From a virus, in IMG/VR virus record IMGVR_UViG_3300020188_000070, positions 1 through 20,211 of that record: a stretch of 20,211 nt of DNA; one strand, given 5' to 3'. The notes under the pieces are model-generated. The model had not been told where the DNA came from. It was given only the letters and a program-made list of their open reading frames with translations, and made no database searches. Below, piece by piece: positions 9,473-16,291 of the stretch (its first letter is position 1; each line of letters opens with the position of its first letter). The translations under genes and the position numbers were made by a program.

Positions 9473-10731
9473 TGGCTGATTCCATAGTCACCTTCCCAAG
9501 TATAGGAACAGCAACATCAAGCTTTGCATTCTCATTCGATTACCTAGTAGCGACTGACATTGATGCGTTTGTTGAAGGTGTGTCTGTATTTGCAAATAAT
9601 GCCTCCACAGGTACAGCCGTTGGAGGAAACACTTACACAGTAGCGTTTAGCTCTGCTGGGTCTAAAACACTTACATTCTCCCCTGCTGTACCACAAGGTA
9701 GCACAGTCCGTATTGAGAGGAACACTGACCTTACATCTAAGGCGGTGGACTTCTCAGACGGTGCTGTACTTACTGAGATAGCTTTGGACTCCGCAATTGA
9801 CCAGTTGTTCTTTGCTGTTCAAGAGTCGAATGATAAAACCAATGAGTCAGTTAAGGTAACTCCAGATGGTAAGTTTGATGGATTAAGTAAAGTCATTAAA
9901 AATGTAGTTAATCCTACTGATGCCCAAGATGCCGCTACTAAATCTTATGTAGATACTGAAGTTGGTGCTTTAACTACCACAGCAGTCAACCAAGCGACAG
10001 CAGCCGCTAACTCAGCCGTGACCACAGCAACAGGTAACATTATTCCTGATGCTACCAAGCTTGCCATACATCCTATCGGTAGCCAGTACACACTGTCAGA
10101 CGGTTCTACGACTGACTACTCAGCAAAGCATTATCAAGACGCAGCCTCTACTTCAGCGACTAATGCTGGGACAAGCGAGACTAATGCAGCAACATCCGAA
10201 ACTAACTCTCAGAATTGGGCAGTTAAGACTGATGGGTATGCAGAGGGTACTCTAGGTTACTCATCTAAAGCATGGGCTGTTGGTGATACTGGCGGTGTAA
10301 GTAATACTGCTGGTGCTGGTGCTGCCAAAGAGTGGGCTACTGAGACTGCAACAAATGTAGACGGCACTGAGTATTCAAGTAAAGAATACGCCATTGGCGC
10401 ACAACGTAGAGGCCAAGCAGGGGGCGGTTCAGCTAAAGATTGGGCTACCTACGTTGATGGTACTAATACAGTAGACGGAACATCATTCTCAGCAAAGTAT
10501 TGGGCTACAAAAGCAGAAGAACATAAAACAGAGTTCTCTAATTTATATCACGGTCAATCTAGTACTGCGCCAACTGGTAGTGAAGTAGGGGCTGGTGACC
10601 TCTGGTTTGATACAGCTAATAACGCCCTAAAATACTATGACACTAGTAACCAATGGATAGCTATTCAAGCTGTAGATACATCAAACTTTGCTGACAAAGG
10701 CTTCAGTATAGCCTTAGCAATCGCCCTTTAG
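9472..10731 (+). CDS. Tail fibre adaptor, T7 gp17 N-terminal type
   Basis: The first ~130 residues match the gp17 tail-attachment domain: a beta-rich start (FAFSFDYLVATDIDAFVEGV), then RIERNTDLTSKAVDFSDGA, where T7 has VTSTTDRLVDFTDGS, then an Ala/Gln helix. A trimeric-looking Ala/Thr/Ser-rich shaft follows (about 160-250). After that come four or five copies of an S-A/S-K-x-W/Y-A motif (residues ~220-345) and a GDLWFDTANNALKYYDTSNQW module near the C-terminus. At 419 aa it is shorter than T7 gp17 (553) and lacks a recognisable receptor-binding tip, so it probably anchors the proteins encoded downstream. AGGAGG precedes ATG 9472. Confidence 0.85.
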   Translation: MADSIVTFPSIGTATSSFAFSFDYLVATDIDAFVEGVSVFANNASTGTAVGGNTYTVAFSSAGSKTLTFSPAVPQGSTVRIERNTDLTSKAVDFSDGAVLTEIALDSAIDQLFFAVQESNDKTNESVKVTPDGKFDGLSKVIKNVVNPTDAQDAATKSYVDTEVGALTTTAVNQATAAANSAVTTATGNIIPDATKLAIHPIGSQYTLSDGSTTDYSAKHYQDAASTSATNAGTSETNAATSETNSQNWAVKTDGYAEGTLGYSSKAWAVGDTGGVSNTAGAGAAKEWATETATNVDGTEYSSKEYAIGAQRRGQAGGGSAKDWATYVDGTNTVDGTSFSAKYWATKAEEHKTEFSNLYHGQSSTAPTGSEVGAGDLWFDTANNALKYYDTSNQWIAIQAVDTSNFADKGFSIALAIAL

Positions 10732-10740
10732 GAGTAACAA

Positions 10741-11088
10741 ATGGCACAAGATTTTATACGATATATGCTTCAAGGCGTTGGAACGGTAGCTGCTGATGTT
10801 CCCGATGGCACTAATTTTAACTCAATAGATGCACTGGTAGGTATTCACCTGACTAACACATCAGCAAATGCAATCACGGTTGACGCTTATATTCAACACA
10901 CAATCAATGGAACCCCTACTAACCACTACCTTATTAAAGGCGCACCTATTGCCGCAGGTGGTGCATTACAACTGCTTGATGGCGGCGCAAAGATAGTAGT
11001 TCAAACAGGCGATAGGCTGTGGGTTAAGTCCGATACAGCATCATCATTAGATGTTTGGGTATCTGCTGTTGATGCTATTAGCACATAG
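10741..11088 (+). CDS. Small beta-rich virion protein of the fibre array, function unknown
   Basis: A 115-residue protein with alternating hydrophobic/polar strands, few charges and no membrane segment or cysteine. The C-terminal half (GGALQLLDGGAKIVVQTGDRLWVKSD) reads like a jelly-roll or beta-sandwich domain. From memory, small proteins of this type are annotated as virion structural proteins near fibres of marine phages; this was not checked. TTAGGAGTAACAA provides a strong ribosome-binding site and the gene begins 9 bases after the adaptor stop. A fibre connector or cap is the likeliest role by position only. Confidence 0.75.
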   Translation: MAQDFIRYMLQGVGTVAADVPDGTNFNSIDALVGIHLTNTSANAITVDAYIQHTINGTPTNHYLIKGAPIAAGGALQLLDGGAKIVVQTGDRLWVKSDTASSLDVWVSAVDAIST

Positions 11089-11097
11089 GAGTGACCG

Positions 11098-11988
11098 ATG
11101 GGTTATATAGGAAATCAACAAACCGAAGGCTTTAGCAGCATCCCAGCAAAGCAAGATTTGACTGGTGCAACTGGCACTAGCCTTACGCTTTCTCATGCTG
11201 TTGCCAGCGCAGAAGGCATTGACCTTTTTATCAATAATGTCCGGCAAGAAAGTGGCGAAGCATATTCTATTGGTGGCGATGGCGTAACAGTAACGCTTAC
11301 TGGCTCTGTGGCAGCGACAGACGATATTTATGTTGTCTACAACTCACTGGCTTTGCAAACCTCTGTAGTACCTGATGCGAGTGTCAGTACCGCTAAGATT
11401 ATTGATGGGTCTGTAAGCACAGCTAAGATTATTGATGGCAATGTGACTAGCGCAAAGCTGGCATCAACAATAGCCCCAACAAACCTAGAAACAACAGCAT
11501 CCACATTCAAGATGACTGACCTTAGCAGCAATGCGTTTTATCGCACTGGCTCTTGGACACCTGTGTGGTCATCCTCTGGGGCAACTGATGTTACACAATC
11601 AATCACGACAGGCACATATGGGGCGCAATTCGGAAAATATGTACGAATTGGTGATTTAGTAAGTTTCACAGGATTCCTACAATCACCATCTACTTGGACA
11701 TATACAAACGGCGGTGCGCTTAATCAGGGACTTTATGTATATGGCTTACCTTTCAAGGGAGCGAGTTCCAACGGCGGCTCAGAACAATGGGGTATTTCAT
11801 TAAATTATCATTCTAATTTGAGTTGGGCGCAGCAGCTTACTATTAGTGGAATGGTATTAAATGACGAAAAGCTTATTCGCCTTTTTTACTTCGGTGACGC
11901 CACCAGTGGTACTGTTTCGACCAACCATGTTGACCAAGCGAGTTCATTTATTTACTTCTCCGGCTCATACCGAACAGAAGAAGCGTAG
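11098..11988 (+). CDS. Tail fibre-like protein with TAKI/IDG repeats
   Basis: This 296-residue protein has three parts. Residues ~15-95 form a beta domain (GIDLFINNVRQESGEAYSIG, then a T-x-T-L-T-G-S-x-A-A-x-D-D-I-Y-V-V-Y pattern) that is related to the start of the gene at 13259. Residues 96-125 are three 10-residue repeats of the form V-S-T-A-K-I-I-D-G-x, the last degenerate (VTSAKLAS), typical of trimeric phage fibre shafts. The remaining ~170 residues are an aromatic/Gly/Ser-rich C-terminal domain not shared with its neighbours, a plausible receptor-binding head. A strong AGGAG site precedes ATG 11098. No catalytic motif is visible. Confidence 0.78.
   Translation: MGYIGNQQTEGFSSIPAKQDLTGATGTSLTLSHAVASAEGIDLFINNVRQESGEAYSIGGDGVTVTLTGSVAATDDIYVVYNSLALQTSVVPDASVSTAKIIDGSVSTAKIIDGNVTSAKLASTIAPTNLETTASTFKMTDLSSNAFYRTGSWTPVWSSSGATDVTQSITTGTYGAQFGKYVRIGDLVSFTGFLQSPSTWTYTNGGALNQGLYVYGLPFKGASSNGGSEQWGISLNYHSNLSWAQQLTISGMVLNDEKLIRLFYFGDATSGTVSTNHVDQASSFIYFSGSYRTEEA
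11383..11472 (+). repeat. Three 30-bp in-frame tandem units inside the fibre gene
   Basis: Units at 11383-11412, 11413-11442 and 11443-11472 each encode ten residues. The first two share GCTAAGATTATTGATGG exactly and translate as VSTAKIIDGS and VSTAKIIDGN; the third is diverged (VTSAKLAS...). The near-identity of units one and two at DNA level points to recent slippage or duplication that sets shaft length. Confidence 0.85.
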
Positions 11989-12002
11989 GAGACAGATATG
12001 GC
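11986..12002 (+). repeat. Initiation cassette, copy 1 of 2
   Basis: TAGGAGACAGATATGGC contains the previous stop, the Shine-Dalgarno, the spacer and the ATG of the 11998 gene. An identical 17-mer occurs at 14123-14139. Sequence diverges on both sides. Confidence 0.9.
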
Positions 12003-13077
12003 TTTATCTAAAATACTACCCGCCAGTCAATCTCAGTTTGCTGGTGCGAGAAATCTTATCATCAACGGCTCAATGATTTGTAGCCAGAGGGGAACCTCAA
12101 GTACAACTAATGGCTATGGAAGTTGTGATAGGTTTAAAGTTCAATATGCAGGGGCGGGTGTTACACATTCTCAAGAAAGTCTTAGTTCAAGTGACAGCCC
12201 ATATTCAGAGGGCTTTCGCAATGCAATAAAACTTACTAATACCTCTACTTCTAGTGCAACCAATGCGTATGCTCAAATATATCAAGCTATAGAGGCACAA
12301 AATGTTGCTGGCTCGGGCTGGAACTACACTTCAACTTCAAGCAATGTAACTTATCAATTTTGGGCTAAATCTAGTTTGGCTGGTACATACACTACATTTC
12401 TTAAAACCAACGATGGCACAGCATATATTTATTCCAAAGACTTTACTTTGGTGGCAGACACTTGGAAAAAAATTACTTGCACCATTTCGGGCAATTCTAA
12501 TTTAGTTTTTAACAACGACACAGGGAGTGGCTTGGAACTGTATGTAGTTCCTCATTATGGCACTGACTTTACAACTTCAGGACATACGGATGATGCGTGG
12601 ATAGCATACTCAAACACCAATATAGCGGGTGATTACGCACAAAGTTGGACTAACAGTTCAAGTGCTACATTTTTCTTAACAGGCGTCCAGCTTGAGGTAG
12701 GCGAGGCCACGCCGTTTGAGCATGAAAGCTACGAAACTACGTTACGCAAGTGTCAGCGGTATGGATTCAATATTGCTGAAGTTGTATCTGGACGAGTTGG
12801 TGCTGGTCAGGCTATAGGGTCTGGGTCGGCAGATATTTTAGTTAATCATCCTACAACAATGAGGGCTGCGCCGACATTGCCTAGCCCAGATGCTACTGGT
12901 GCAAATGTTACTAATGGGGCTGGTACAGGGATTGCTTCAACGGCAATAGCCTTGCAAAGTGCAACTCCTAATGTGACTAGGTTGAGGGTTAGTGTATCTA
13001 GTGGCTTAACCGCAGGGCAAGGTTCACAGTTATCTTTTGATGCAACGAATGATGCTTTTTTAAAGGCAGAATTATAG
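11998..13077 (+). CDS. Fibre-associated protein with carbohydrate-binding-like beta domain
   Basis: A 359-residue protein. It starts with RNLIINGSMICSQRGTSSTT, a common opening in phage tail-fibre and receptor-binding proteins. A lectin-like beta-sandwich segment follows (about 75-225; YQFWAKSSLAGTYTTFL and WKKITCTISG), then FFLTGVQLEVGEATPFEHES and CQRYGF near residues 225-255. That last combination recurs in marine phage fibre proteins in my recollection. The C-terminal ~100 residues are Ala/Thr/Gly-rich. No enzyme motif was recognised, and a carbohydrate-binding role is inferred from fold-like patterns. The start is fixed by a strong TAGGAGA box that is part of a 17-bp sequence repeated before the gene at 14135. 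Confidence 0.78.
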   Translation: MALSKILPASQSQFAGARNLIINGSMICSQRGTSSTTNGYGSCDRFKVQYAGAGVTHSQESLSSSDSPYSEGFRNAIKLTNTSTSSATNAYAQIYQAIEAQNVAGSGWNYTSTSSNVTYQFWAKSSLAGTYTTFLKTNDGTAYIYSKDFTLVADTWKKITCTISGNSNLVFNNDTGSGLELYVVPHYGTDFTTSGHTDDAWIAYSNTNIAGDYAQSWTNSSSATFFLTGVQLEVGEATPFEHESYETTLRKCQRYGFNIAEVVSGRVGAGQAIGSGSADILVNHPTTMRAAPTLPSPDATGANVTNGAGTGIASTAIALQSATPNVTRLRVSVSSGLTAGQGSQLSFDATNDAFLKAEL

Positions 13078-13085
13078 GATTAATT

Positions 13086-13259
13086 ATGGATATTACATCA
13101 GCGAAATATACAAGTAATGATGGCGCAGAATCTTTATCAATAAAGTTAGTTGCGGATGGTGTTACTATGTATGTACCACTTGACCCAGCAAACACAGAAT
13201 ACGCAGAAATACTGAGCCAAGTAGCGGCTGGCACTCTAACTATAGAGGAGGCAGACTAA
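13086..13259 (+). CDS. 57-aa protein embedded in the fibre array
   Basis: A short complete gene: ATG 13086, stop TAA 13257-13259, preceded by AGGATT right after the upstream stop. The product is acidic with two parts: a beta-hairpin-like start (SIKLVADGVTMYVPLDPAN) and an amphipathic helix (EYAEILSQVAAGTLTIEEAD). Phage fibre regions often carry small proteins with this V-P-x-D-P-x-N ... Y-x-x-I-L ... A-D layout (established by memory, not searched). A fibre chaperone is a possible role but unproven. Its last base is the first base of the next start codon, and its 3' end supplies that gene's GAGGAGG ribosome-binding site, which strongly supports it as real. Confidence 0.78.
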   Translation: MDITSAKYTSNDGAESLSIKLVADGVTMYVPLDPANTEYAEILSQVAAGTLTIEEAD

Positions 13260-14125
13260 TGCCATATATCGGTAAATCGCCTGTGGGCGGCGGGTTTCAT
13301 AAACTCGATGCTCTTACAGCCTCTGCAACAGACACTTACAGCCTCACCCTCGGTGGGGCTTCTTACTTTCCTGAGACTGCTAATCAGCTACTGGTTTCAC
13401 TCAATGGTGTCATTCAGGCTTGCCAAGATAGCTTCCAAGTGAGCGGCAGCAACCTCATCTTCGACAGCGCACTGACAGCCAACGACAGCATCGACTTTGT
13501 GGTTGCTCTTGGTGATGTGTTGGGTGTGCAGGGTGTTACTGATGGTGCTGTGACTACGGCTAAGATTGGTAACAATGCTGTTACTGATGCCAAGTTAGCA
13601 AGCACACTAGATTTATCTAGCAAAGCGTTAACAATGCCGTCAGGTTCTATTATTCAAGTTCAATACACGCAGTTTACTGGTGCATCATTAACAGCAAATA
13701 CAGGAAATACATGGTTAGCTATTCCAGATATAAATGTTAATATCACCCCTACATCAACAAACAGCAAAATTATGGTGCAAATGTCTTTAGGTGCATGGGA
13801 GGCTAGCGCATCCTCTGACCATGCTGTTCGGTTTGGTTTTTATAGAGATTCTTCTTTATTAGTAGCACCAGCAGCAGGGAGTAGATGGACTGCTGTAGGA
13901 ATGGGAGCAACAAACTATGACGATAATAACAGAGTTTCTACCCCTGCTGTTGCTTGGATAACTTACTTTGATGAACCTTCTACTACTAACCAAATTACAT
14001 ATAAAGGTGCTGTAGTTATAGAAACTTCTGGAGACTTTGCACTTAACAGAACGGTTCAAGACACAGATGCAGCAGGGCATGAAAGAACCGTGTCTAGTAT
14101 TATCGTAACAGAGATAGCGGGATAG
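13259..14125 (+). CDS. Tail fibre-like protein, mosaic of modules from its neighbours
   Basis: This 288-residue protein has an N-terminal beta domain (residues ~20-90; NQLLVSLNGVIQACQDSFQV, then ALTANDSIDFVVAL) related to the start of the 11098 gene. A short shaft follows with TAKI/DAKL repeats (97-115), and then a C-terminal half from residue 127 (PSGSIIQVQ, then NITPTSTNSK) related to most of the next gene. It ends in SIIVTEIAG. The combination suggests assembly by recombination of exchangeable fibre modules. The ATG overlaps the previous stop (TAATG) and is served by GAGGAGG in the upstream gene. A receptor-binding role is inferred. Confidence 0.78.
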   Translation: MPYIGKSPVGGGFHKLDALTASATDTYSLTLGGASYFPETANQLLVSLNGVIQACQDSFQVSGSNLIFDSALTANDSIDFVVALGDVLGVQGVTDGAVTTAKIGNNAVTDAKLASTLDLSSKALTMPSGSIIQVQYTQFTGASLTANTGNTWLAIPDINVNITPTSTNSKIMVQMSLGAWEASASSDHAVRFGFYRDSSLLVAPAAGSRWTAVGMGATNYDDNNRVSTPAVAWITYFDEPSTTNQITYKGAVVIETSGDFALNRTVQDTDAAGHERTVSSIIVTEIAG

Positions 14126-14139
14126 GAGACAGATATGGC
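14123..14139 (+). repeat. Initiation cassette, copy 2 of 2
   Basis: This 17-mer is identical to 11986-12002. It contains the stop codon of the 13259 gene, the ribosome-binding site and the start of the 14135 gene. The two downstream proteins share only their first residues (MAL-x-K). Confidence 0.9.
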
Positions 14140-14701
14140 ACTTATAAAGTTAAACAATCAGTCTCTTTCCGCAGTTACATCTGCTGGTTTGCCTAGTGGT
14201 ACTGTGTTGCAAGTTAAACAAAGCGTTATGACTGCATCACTTTATGAAGCTGGGTCTGCGGCACATTTGTCTGATTTAGATGTAGATATAACTCCCACAG
14301 CTTCTAACAGTAAGTTTCTAATAAGAGCGCAAATTTGCATTAGCTCACTAGGTAAAAGGTATCATACTGTAAAACTATATAAACGCATTGGCGGTGTAGA
14401 TACACAGATTTCTAAAGGTGATAATGGTTCTGCTAACAATAGAACAGAAGCGTGGTTAATCTGTGGAACTGGCGACCAAACTAGCGCAGAATATCAACAG
14501 CATCCTACTTTCGGTGAATTTCTTGACTCCCCAAATACAACATCCACAATTACATATAGAGTTCTAGTAGGTACTTTCGGTGCGTGGAGTTCAGGATACG
14601 ATTTTGCTATAAATTCTGCGGCTTACAATAATGGTAGTTATGACGCAAATTGGAATACGTCACCTACTTCTGTTCTTACAGTAACGGAAATCGCTGGCTG
14701 A
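14135..14701 (+). CDS. Small fibre-like protein, paralogue of the upstream C-terminal module
   Basis: The product has 188 residues. PSGTVLQVK at 20-28 and DVDITPTASNSK near 50 align with the same motifs of the preceding gene, and both end in VTEIAG, so this is essentially the C-terminal module of that gene as a free protein. It keeps no N-terminal attachment domain, so it may associate with another fibre protein or act as a cap. Its leader contains the 17-bp TAGGAGACAGATATGGC, identical to the leader of the 11998 gene. Its stop shares one base with the following start (TGATG). No enzymatic motif is visible. Confidence 0.75.
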   Translation: MALIKLNNQSLSAVTSAGLPSGTVLQVKQSVMTASLYEAGSAAHLSDLDVDITPTASNSKFLIRAQICISSLGKRYHTVKLYKRIGGVDTQISKGDNGSANNRTEAWLICGTGDQTSAEYQQHPTFGEFLDSPNTTSTITYRVLVGTFGAWSSGYDFAINSAAYNNGSYDANWNTSPTSVLTVTEIAG

Positions 14702-14904
14702 TGAAGATGGCACAGGAAGTCACACCAGAACTCCGTGTTGCATTAGAACTTGAGGCTCACGAAAAGGAGTGTGCAGTACGCTATGCTTCTGTAGAAGACA
14801 AGCTATCTTGCTTAGATAAACGCTTGTGGCGTTTGGAAGCTATGATTATGGGGTCAACGGTAATCATCGTTGGCCTCGCGGCTACCCTGCTTACAAAAAT
14901 ATAA
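14701..14904 (+). CDS. XhlA-like small membrane protein, holin or holin partner
   Basis: A 67-residue protein made of a charged amphipathic/coiled-coil segment (ELEAHEKECAVRYASVEDKL, then LDKRLWRLEAMI) followed by one transmembrane helix at about 48-65 (MGSTVIIVGLAATLL) and a very short tail. This helix-then-TM layout with the HEKEC motif is that of the XhlA haemolysin/holin-associated family. I chose ATG 14701, which overlaps the preceding stop; ATG 14707 is an alternative giving 65 residues. The open frame extends further upstream, but that would overlap the fibre gene. It opens the lysis region, fitting a role in membrane permeabilisation, though the exact function is not proven. Confidence 0.72.
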   Translation: MKMAQEVTPELRVALELEAHEKECAVRYASVEDKLSCLDKRLWRLEAMIMGSTVIIVGLAATLLTKI

Positions 14905-14937
14905 CTCCCTTAACATCTATGAATGGAGGTCATCACT

Positions 14938-15390
14938 ATGATTGACCCAGTATCCGCTTTTGCGGCTGTTTCTGCTGGTCATGCTGCAATTATGAAGGCC
15001 GTCCAAATCGGCAAAGATTTAAGCAGCCTTAGTTCGTCAATCTCAAAATATGCCCAAGGAGAAGCAGAGCTTCAGTTTGGTGCATCCAAAAAGAAAAACT
15101 CAAGGTTTTCCCTTGCCGAAGACAGTGCCATCGAAAAGCATTTCAAAAAAGAAAAGCTAGACGATATGCGTAAAGAGCTTCGCAGTGTTTTCCAGCTTTA
15201 TGGCAAACCAGGGCAGTGGGAAAGATTACAAGCTGAAATAGCATCTGAACGAGCAAGAATACAAGCGGAGCTTAGGCTTCGCGCCCACAAACGAGAACAG
15301 TTAATCACATGGTGTGCCGTTATGGGCATCCTAACTATCGGAGTTGGGGGGCTTGCTTGGTATGTGCTGTGGTTAAAAGGAATGTCTTAA
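14938..15390 (+). CDS. Coiled-coil protein with C-terminal TM helix, function unknown
   Basis: The product has 150 residues when started at ATG 14938. That start has GGAGGT at 14925-14930; the in-frame ATG at 14923 lies before this box and is rejected. The N-terminus is an Ala/Ser-rich amphipathic helix (AFAAVSAGHAAIMKAVQIGK). The middle is highly charged and helical (residues ~50-120, rich in K, E, R), and residues ~121-145 form a clear membrane helix with a short C-terminal tail. Similar proteins occur near lysis genes of marine podoviruses in my recollection, without known function. The reversed topology (TM at the C-terminus) argues against a classical Rz-type inner spanin. A membrane-bound lysis or ejection accessory is possible. 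Confidence 0.7.
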   Translation: MIDPVSAFAAVSAGHAAIMKAVQIGKDLSSLSSSISKYAQGEAELQFGASKKKNSRFSLAEDSAIEKHFKKEKLDDMRKELRSVFQLYGKPGQWERLQAEIASERARIQAELRLRAHKREQLITWCAVMGILTIGVGGLAWYVLWLKGMS

Positions 15391-15391
15391 A

Positions 15392-15595
15392 GTGTTTAAA
15401 GTAATTGTATTAGCCTGCTCCGTTTTTAATCCAACCGAATGCTACGAATATTCTAACACTCGTGGGGCTTATCCCTCTTATGAGCTATGCGCTGCACGAG
15501 CCGAAGAAATGCGACAAGCAATTCTGGAAATAAACGAAGGGCGAGAGAAACCTCAAGCGTTTCGCTGCGTAAAATTAAAAGGACAAAAGCTATGA
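15392..15595 (+). CDS. Small four-cysteine protein, function unknown
   Basis: A 67-residue protein that begins with GTG at 15392, with AAAAGGA about ten bases upstream and the previous stop just before it. It has a short hydrophobic start (VIVLACSVF), then cysteines at 9, 17, 33 and 59 and an acidic amphipathic helix (ELCAARAEEMRQAILEINEG). Four well-spaced cysteines suggest disulfides or metal binding. The hydrophobic N-terminus is too short for a clear signal peptide, and no convincing lipobox is present, so an outer spanin call is not supported. It overlaps the next gene by four bases (ATGA), indicating translational coupling with the holin-like gene. Confidence 0.62.
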   Translation: MFKVIVLACSVFNPTECYEYSNTRGAYPSYELCAARAEEMRQAILEINEGREKPQAFRCVKLKGQKL

Positions 15596-15939
15596 TTTTA
15601 GGAGTTGTACAGGCAGTTGCCGGACTTGCTGGAACATGGATGGAAGGGAAAGTTGAAACCCAGAAAGCCAAGGTTGCAGTAGCAAAAAAGGTAGCTGCTG
15701 GTGAAATGGAATGGAACCAAACAATGGCATCCGCTTCAGCATCCTCTTGGAAGGATGAGTGGCTAACCTGTTTGGTAAGCATACCATTAATTTTAGCATT
15801 TACAGGACATGAACACATTGTTCAACGAGGCTTTGAAGCCCTTGAGACAATGCCGGATTTTTATAAGACAGCCGTTGGTGTTGTGTTTGCAGCCAGCTTT
15901 GGCGTTCAACAGTTAACCAAAATGTTTAAGAAAAAATGA
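15592..15939 (+). CDS. Three-TM holin-like protein (GTA/3TM holin type)
   Basis: The product has 115 residues from ATG 15592, which has AAAAGGA upstream and overlaps the previous stop; the open frame continues further upstream but inside the preceding gene. The N-terminus is a hydrophobic/amphipathic helix (ILGVVQAVAGLAGTW) followed by a charged Lys/Glu-rich helix. Then comes SSWKDEWLTCLVSIPLILAF (second membrane segment), a loop with RGFEALETMPDFYK, and a third membrane segment (TAVGVVFAASFGV) with a basic tail ending KKK. The S-W-K-D-E-W ... S-I-P ... G-F-x-x-L-x-x-M-P-x-x-Y pattern is what I associate with the three-TM holin family described for gene-transfer-agent release. It is the best candidate for the hole-forming holin here. 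Confidence 0.75.
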   Translation: MILGVVQAVAGLAGTWMEGKVETQKAKVAVAKKVAAGEMEWNQTMASASASSWKDEWLTCLVSIPLILAFTGHEHIVQRGFEALETMPDFYKTAVGVVFAASFGVQQLTKMFKKK

Positions 15940-16142
15940 TTATGTGGGACATGCACAACCATACAACCCCAGAACAAGCAGAGAGAAACCGAATGAGTTT
16001 ATATGAAAATATGAATAAAAGAAAAGCAGCAGGAACTAGCCGCTCAAAGTCAAAGTCAACAGTATCACCCAAAGCATACGCTAACATGAAAGCTGGGTTT
16101 CCAAAAAGTAAGACTGACAAGTACAAAAAGAAGACAGTTTGA
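15936..16142 (+). CDS. Lys/Arg/Ser-rich small phage protein
   Basis: A 68-residue product from ATG 15936, which overlaps the holin-like stop (ATGA). ATG 15993 is an alternative start giving MSLYENMNKRKAAGTSRS; that shorter form matches the small basic marine-phage proteins I remember (SLYxNxxxRKxAGTSRSKSKS, then SPKAYANMKAGFP). It is strongly basic, with no membrane segment or catalytic motif, and probably disordered. The C-terminus carries KTDKYKKK, which recurs near the N-terminus of the 16685 product. Neither start has a strong Shine-Dalgarno, so coupling from the holin gene is likely. A nucleic-acid-binding or structural role is only a guess. Confidence 0.65.
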   Translation: MIMWDMHNHTTPEQAERNRMSLYENMNKRKAAGTSRSKSKSTVSPKAYANMKAGFPKSKTDKYKKKTV

Positions 16143-16162
16143 AAATCTTACTCTCAATCCTA

Positions 16163-16291
16163 ATGAAGAGCCTCTATGCAATTTTAATAGCTTGGTTGCT
16201 CTATATGTTTGGCATGGCTTTGTTGAACGACATTTGTGGTTGCGTAAAAGATTTTGATGGGTGGTGGAGATTTAATGAACCAGCTAATTGA
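16163..16291 (+). CDS. Possible 42-aa single-TM protein
   Basis: A short open frame fills the otherwise empty gap between the basic protein and the endolysin. From ATG 16163 it encodes 42 residues: a Lys at position 2, a membrane helix (LYAILIAWLLYMFGMALL) and a polar tail with DICGC and two tryptophans. A TTG at 16139, overlapping the upstream TGA, would add eight residues. It overlaps the endolysin start by 17 bases. There is no convincing ribosome-binding site. Size and topology suit an accessory holin or antiholin, but a chance open frame cannot be excluded. Confidence 0.42.
   Translation: MKSLYAILIAWLLYMFGMALLNDICGCVKDFDGWWRFNEPAN

Noticed and set aside
10049-10255. 68-aa frame inside the fibre adaptor
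   Set aside because: No ribosome-binding site, and it overlaps the coding shaft region in another frame.
14923-14937. Earlier ATG for the coiled-coil/TM protein
   Set aside because: The GGAGGT box lies after this ATG and before ATG 14938, which therefore is the better start.
15487-15591. Upstream extension of the holin-like frame
   Set aside because: It would run through the four-Cys gene in another frame; ATG 15592 has its own Shine-Dalgarno and overlaps the stop as the neighbouring genes do.
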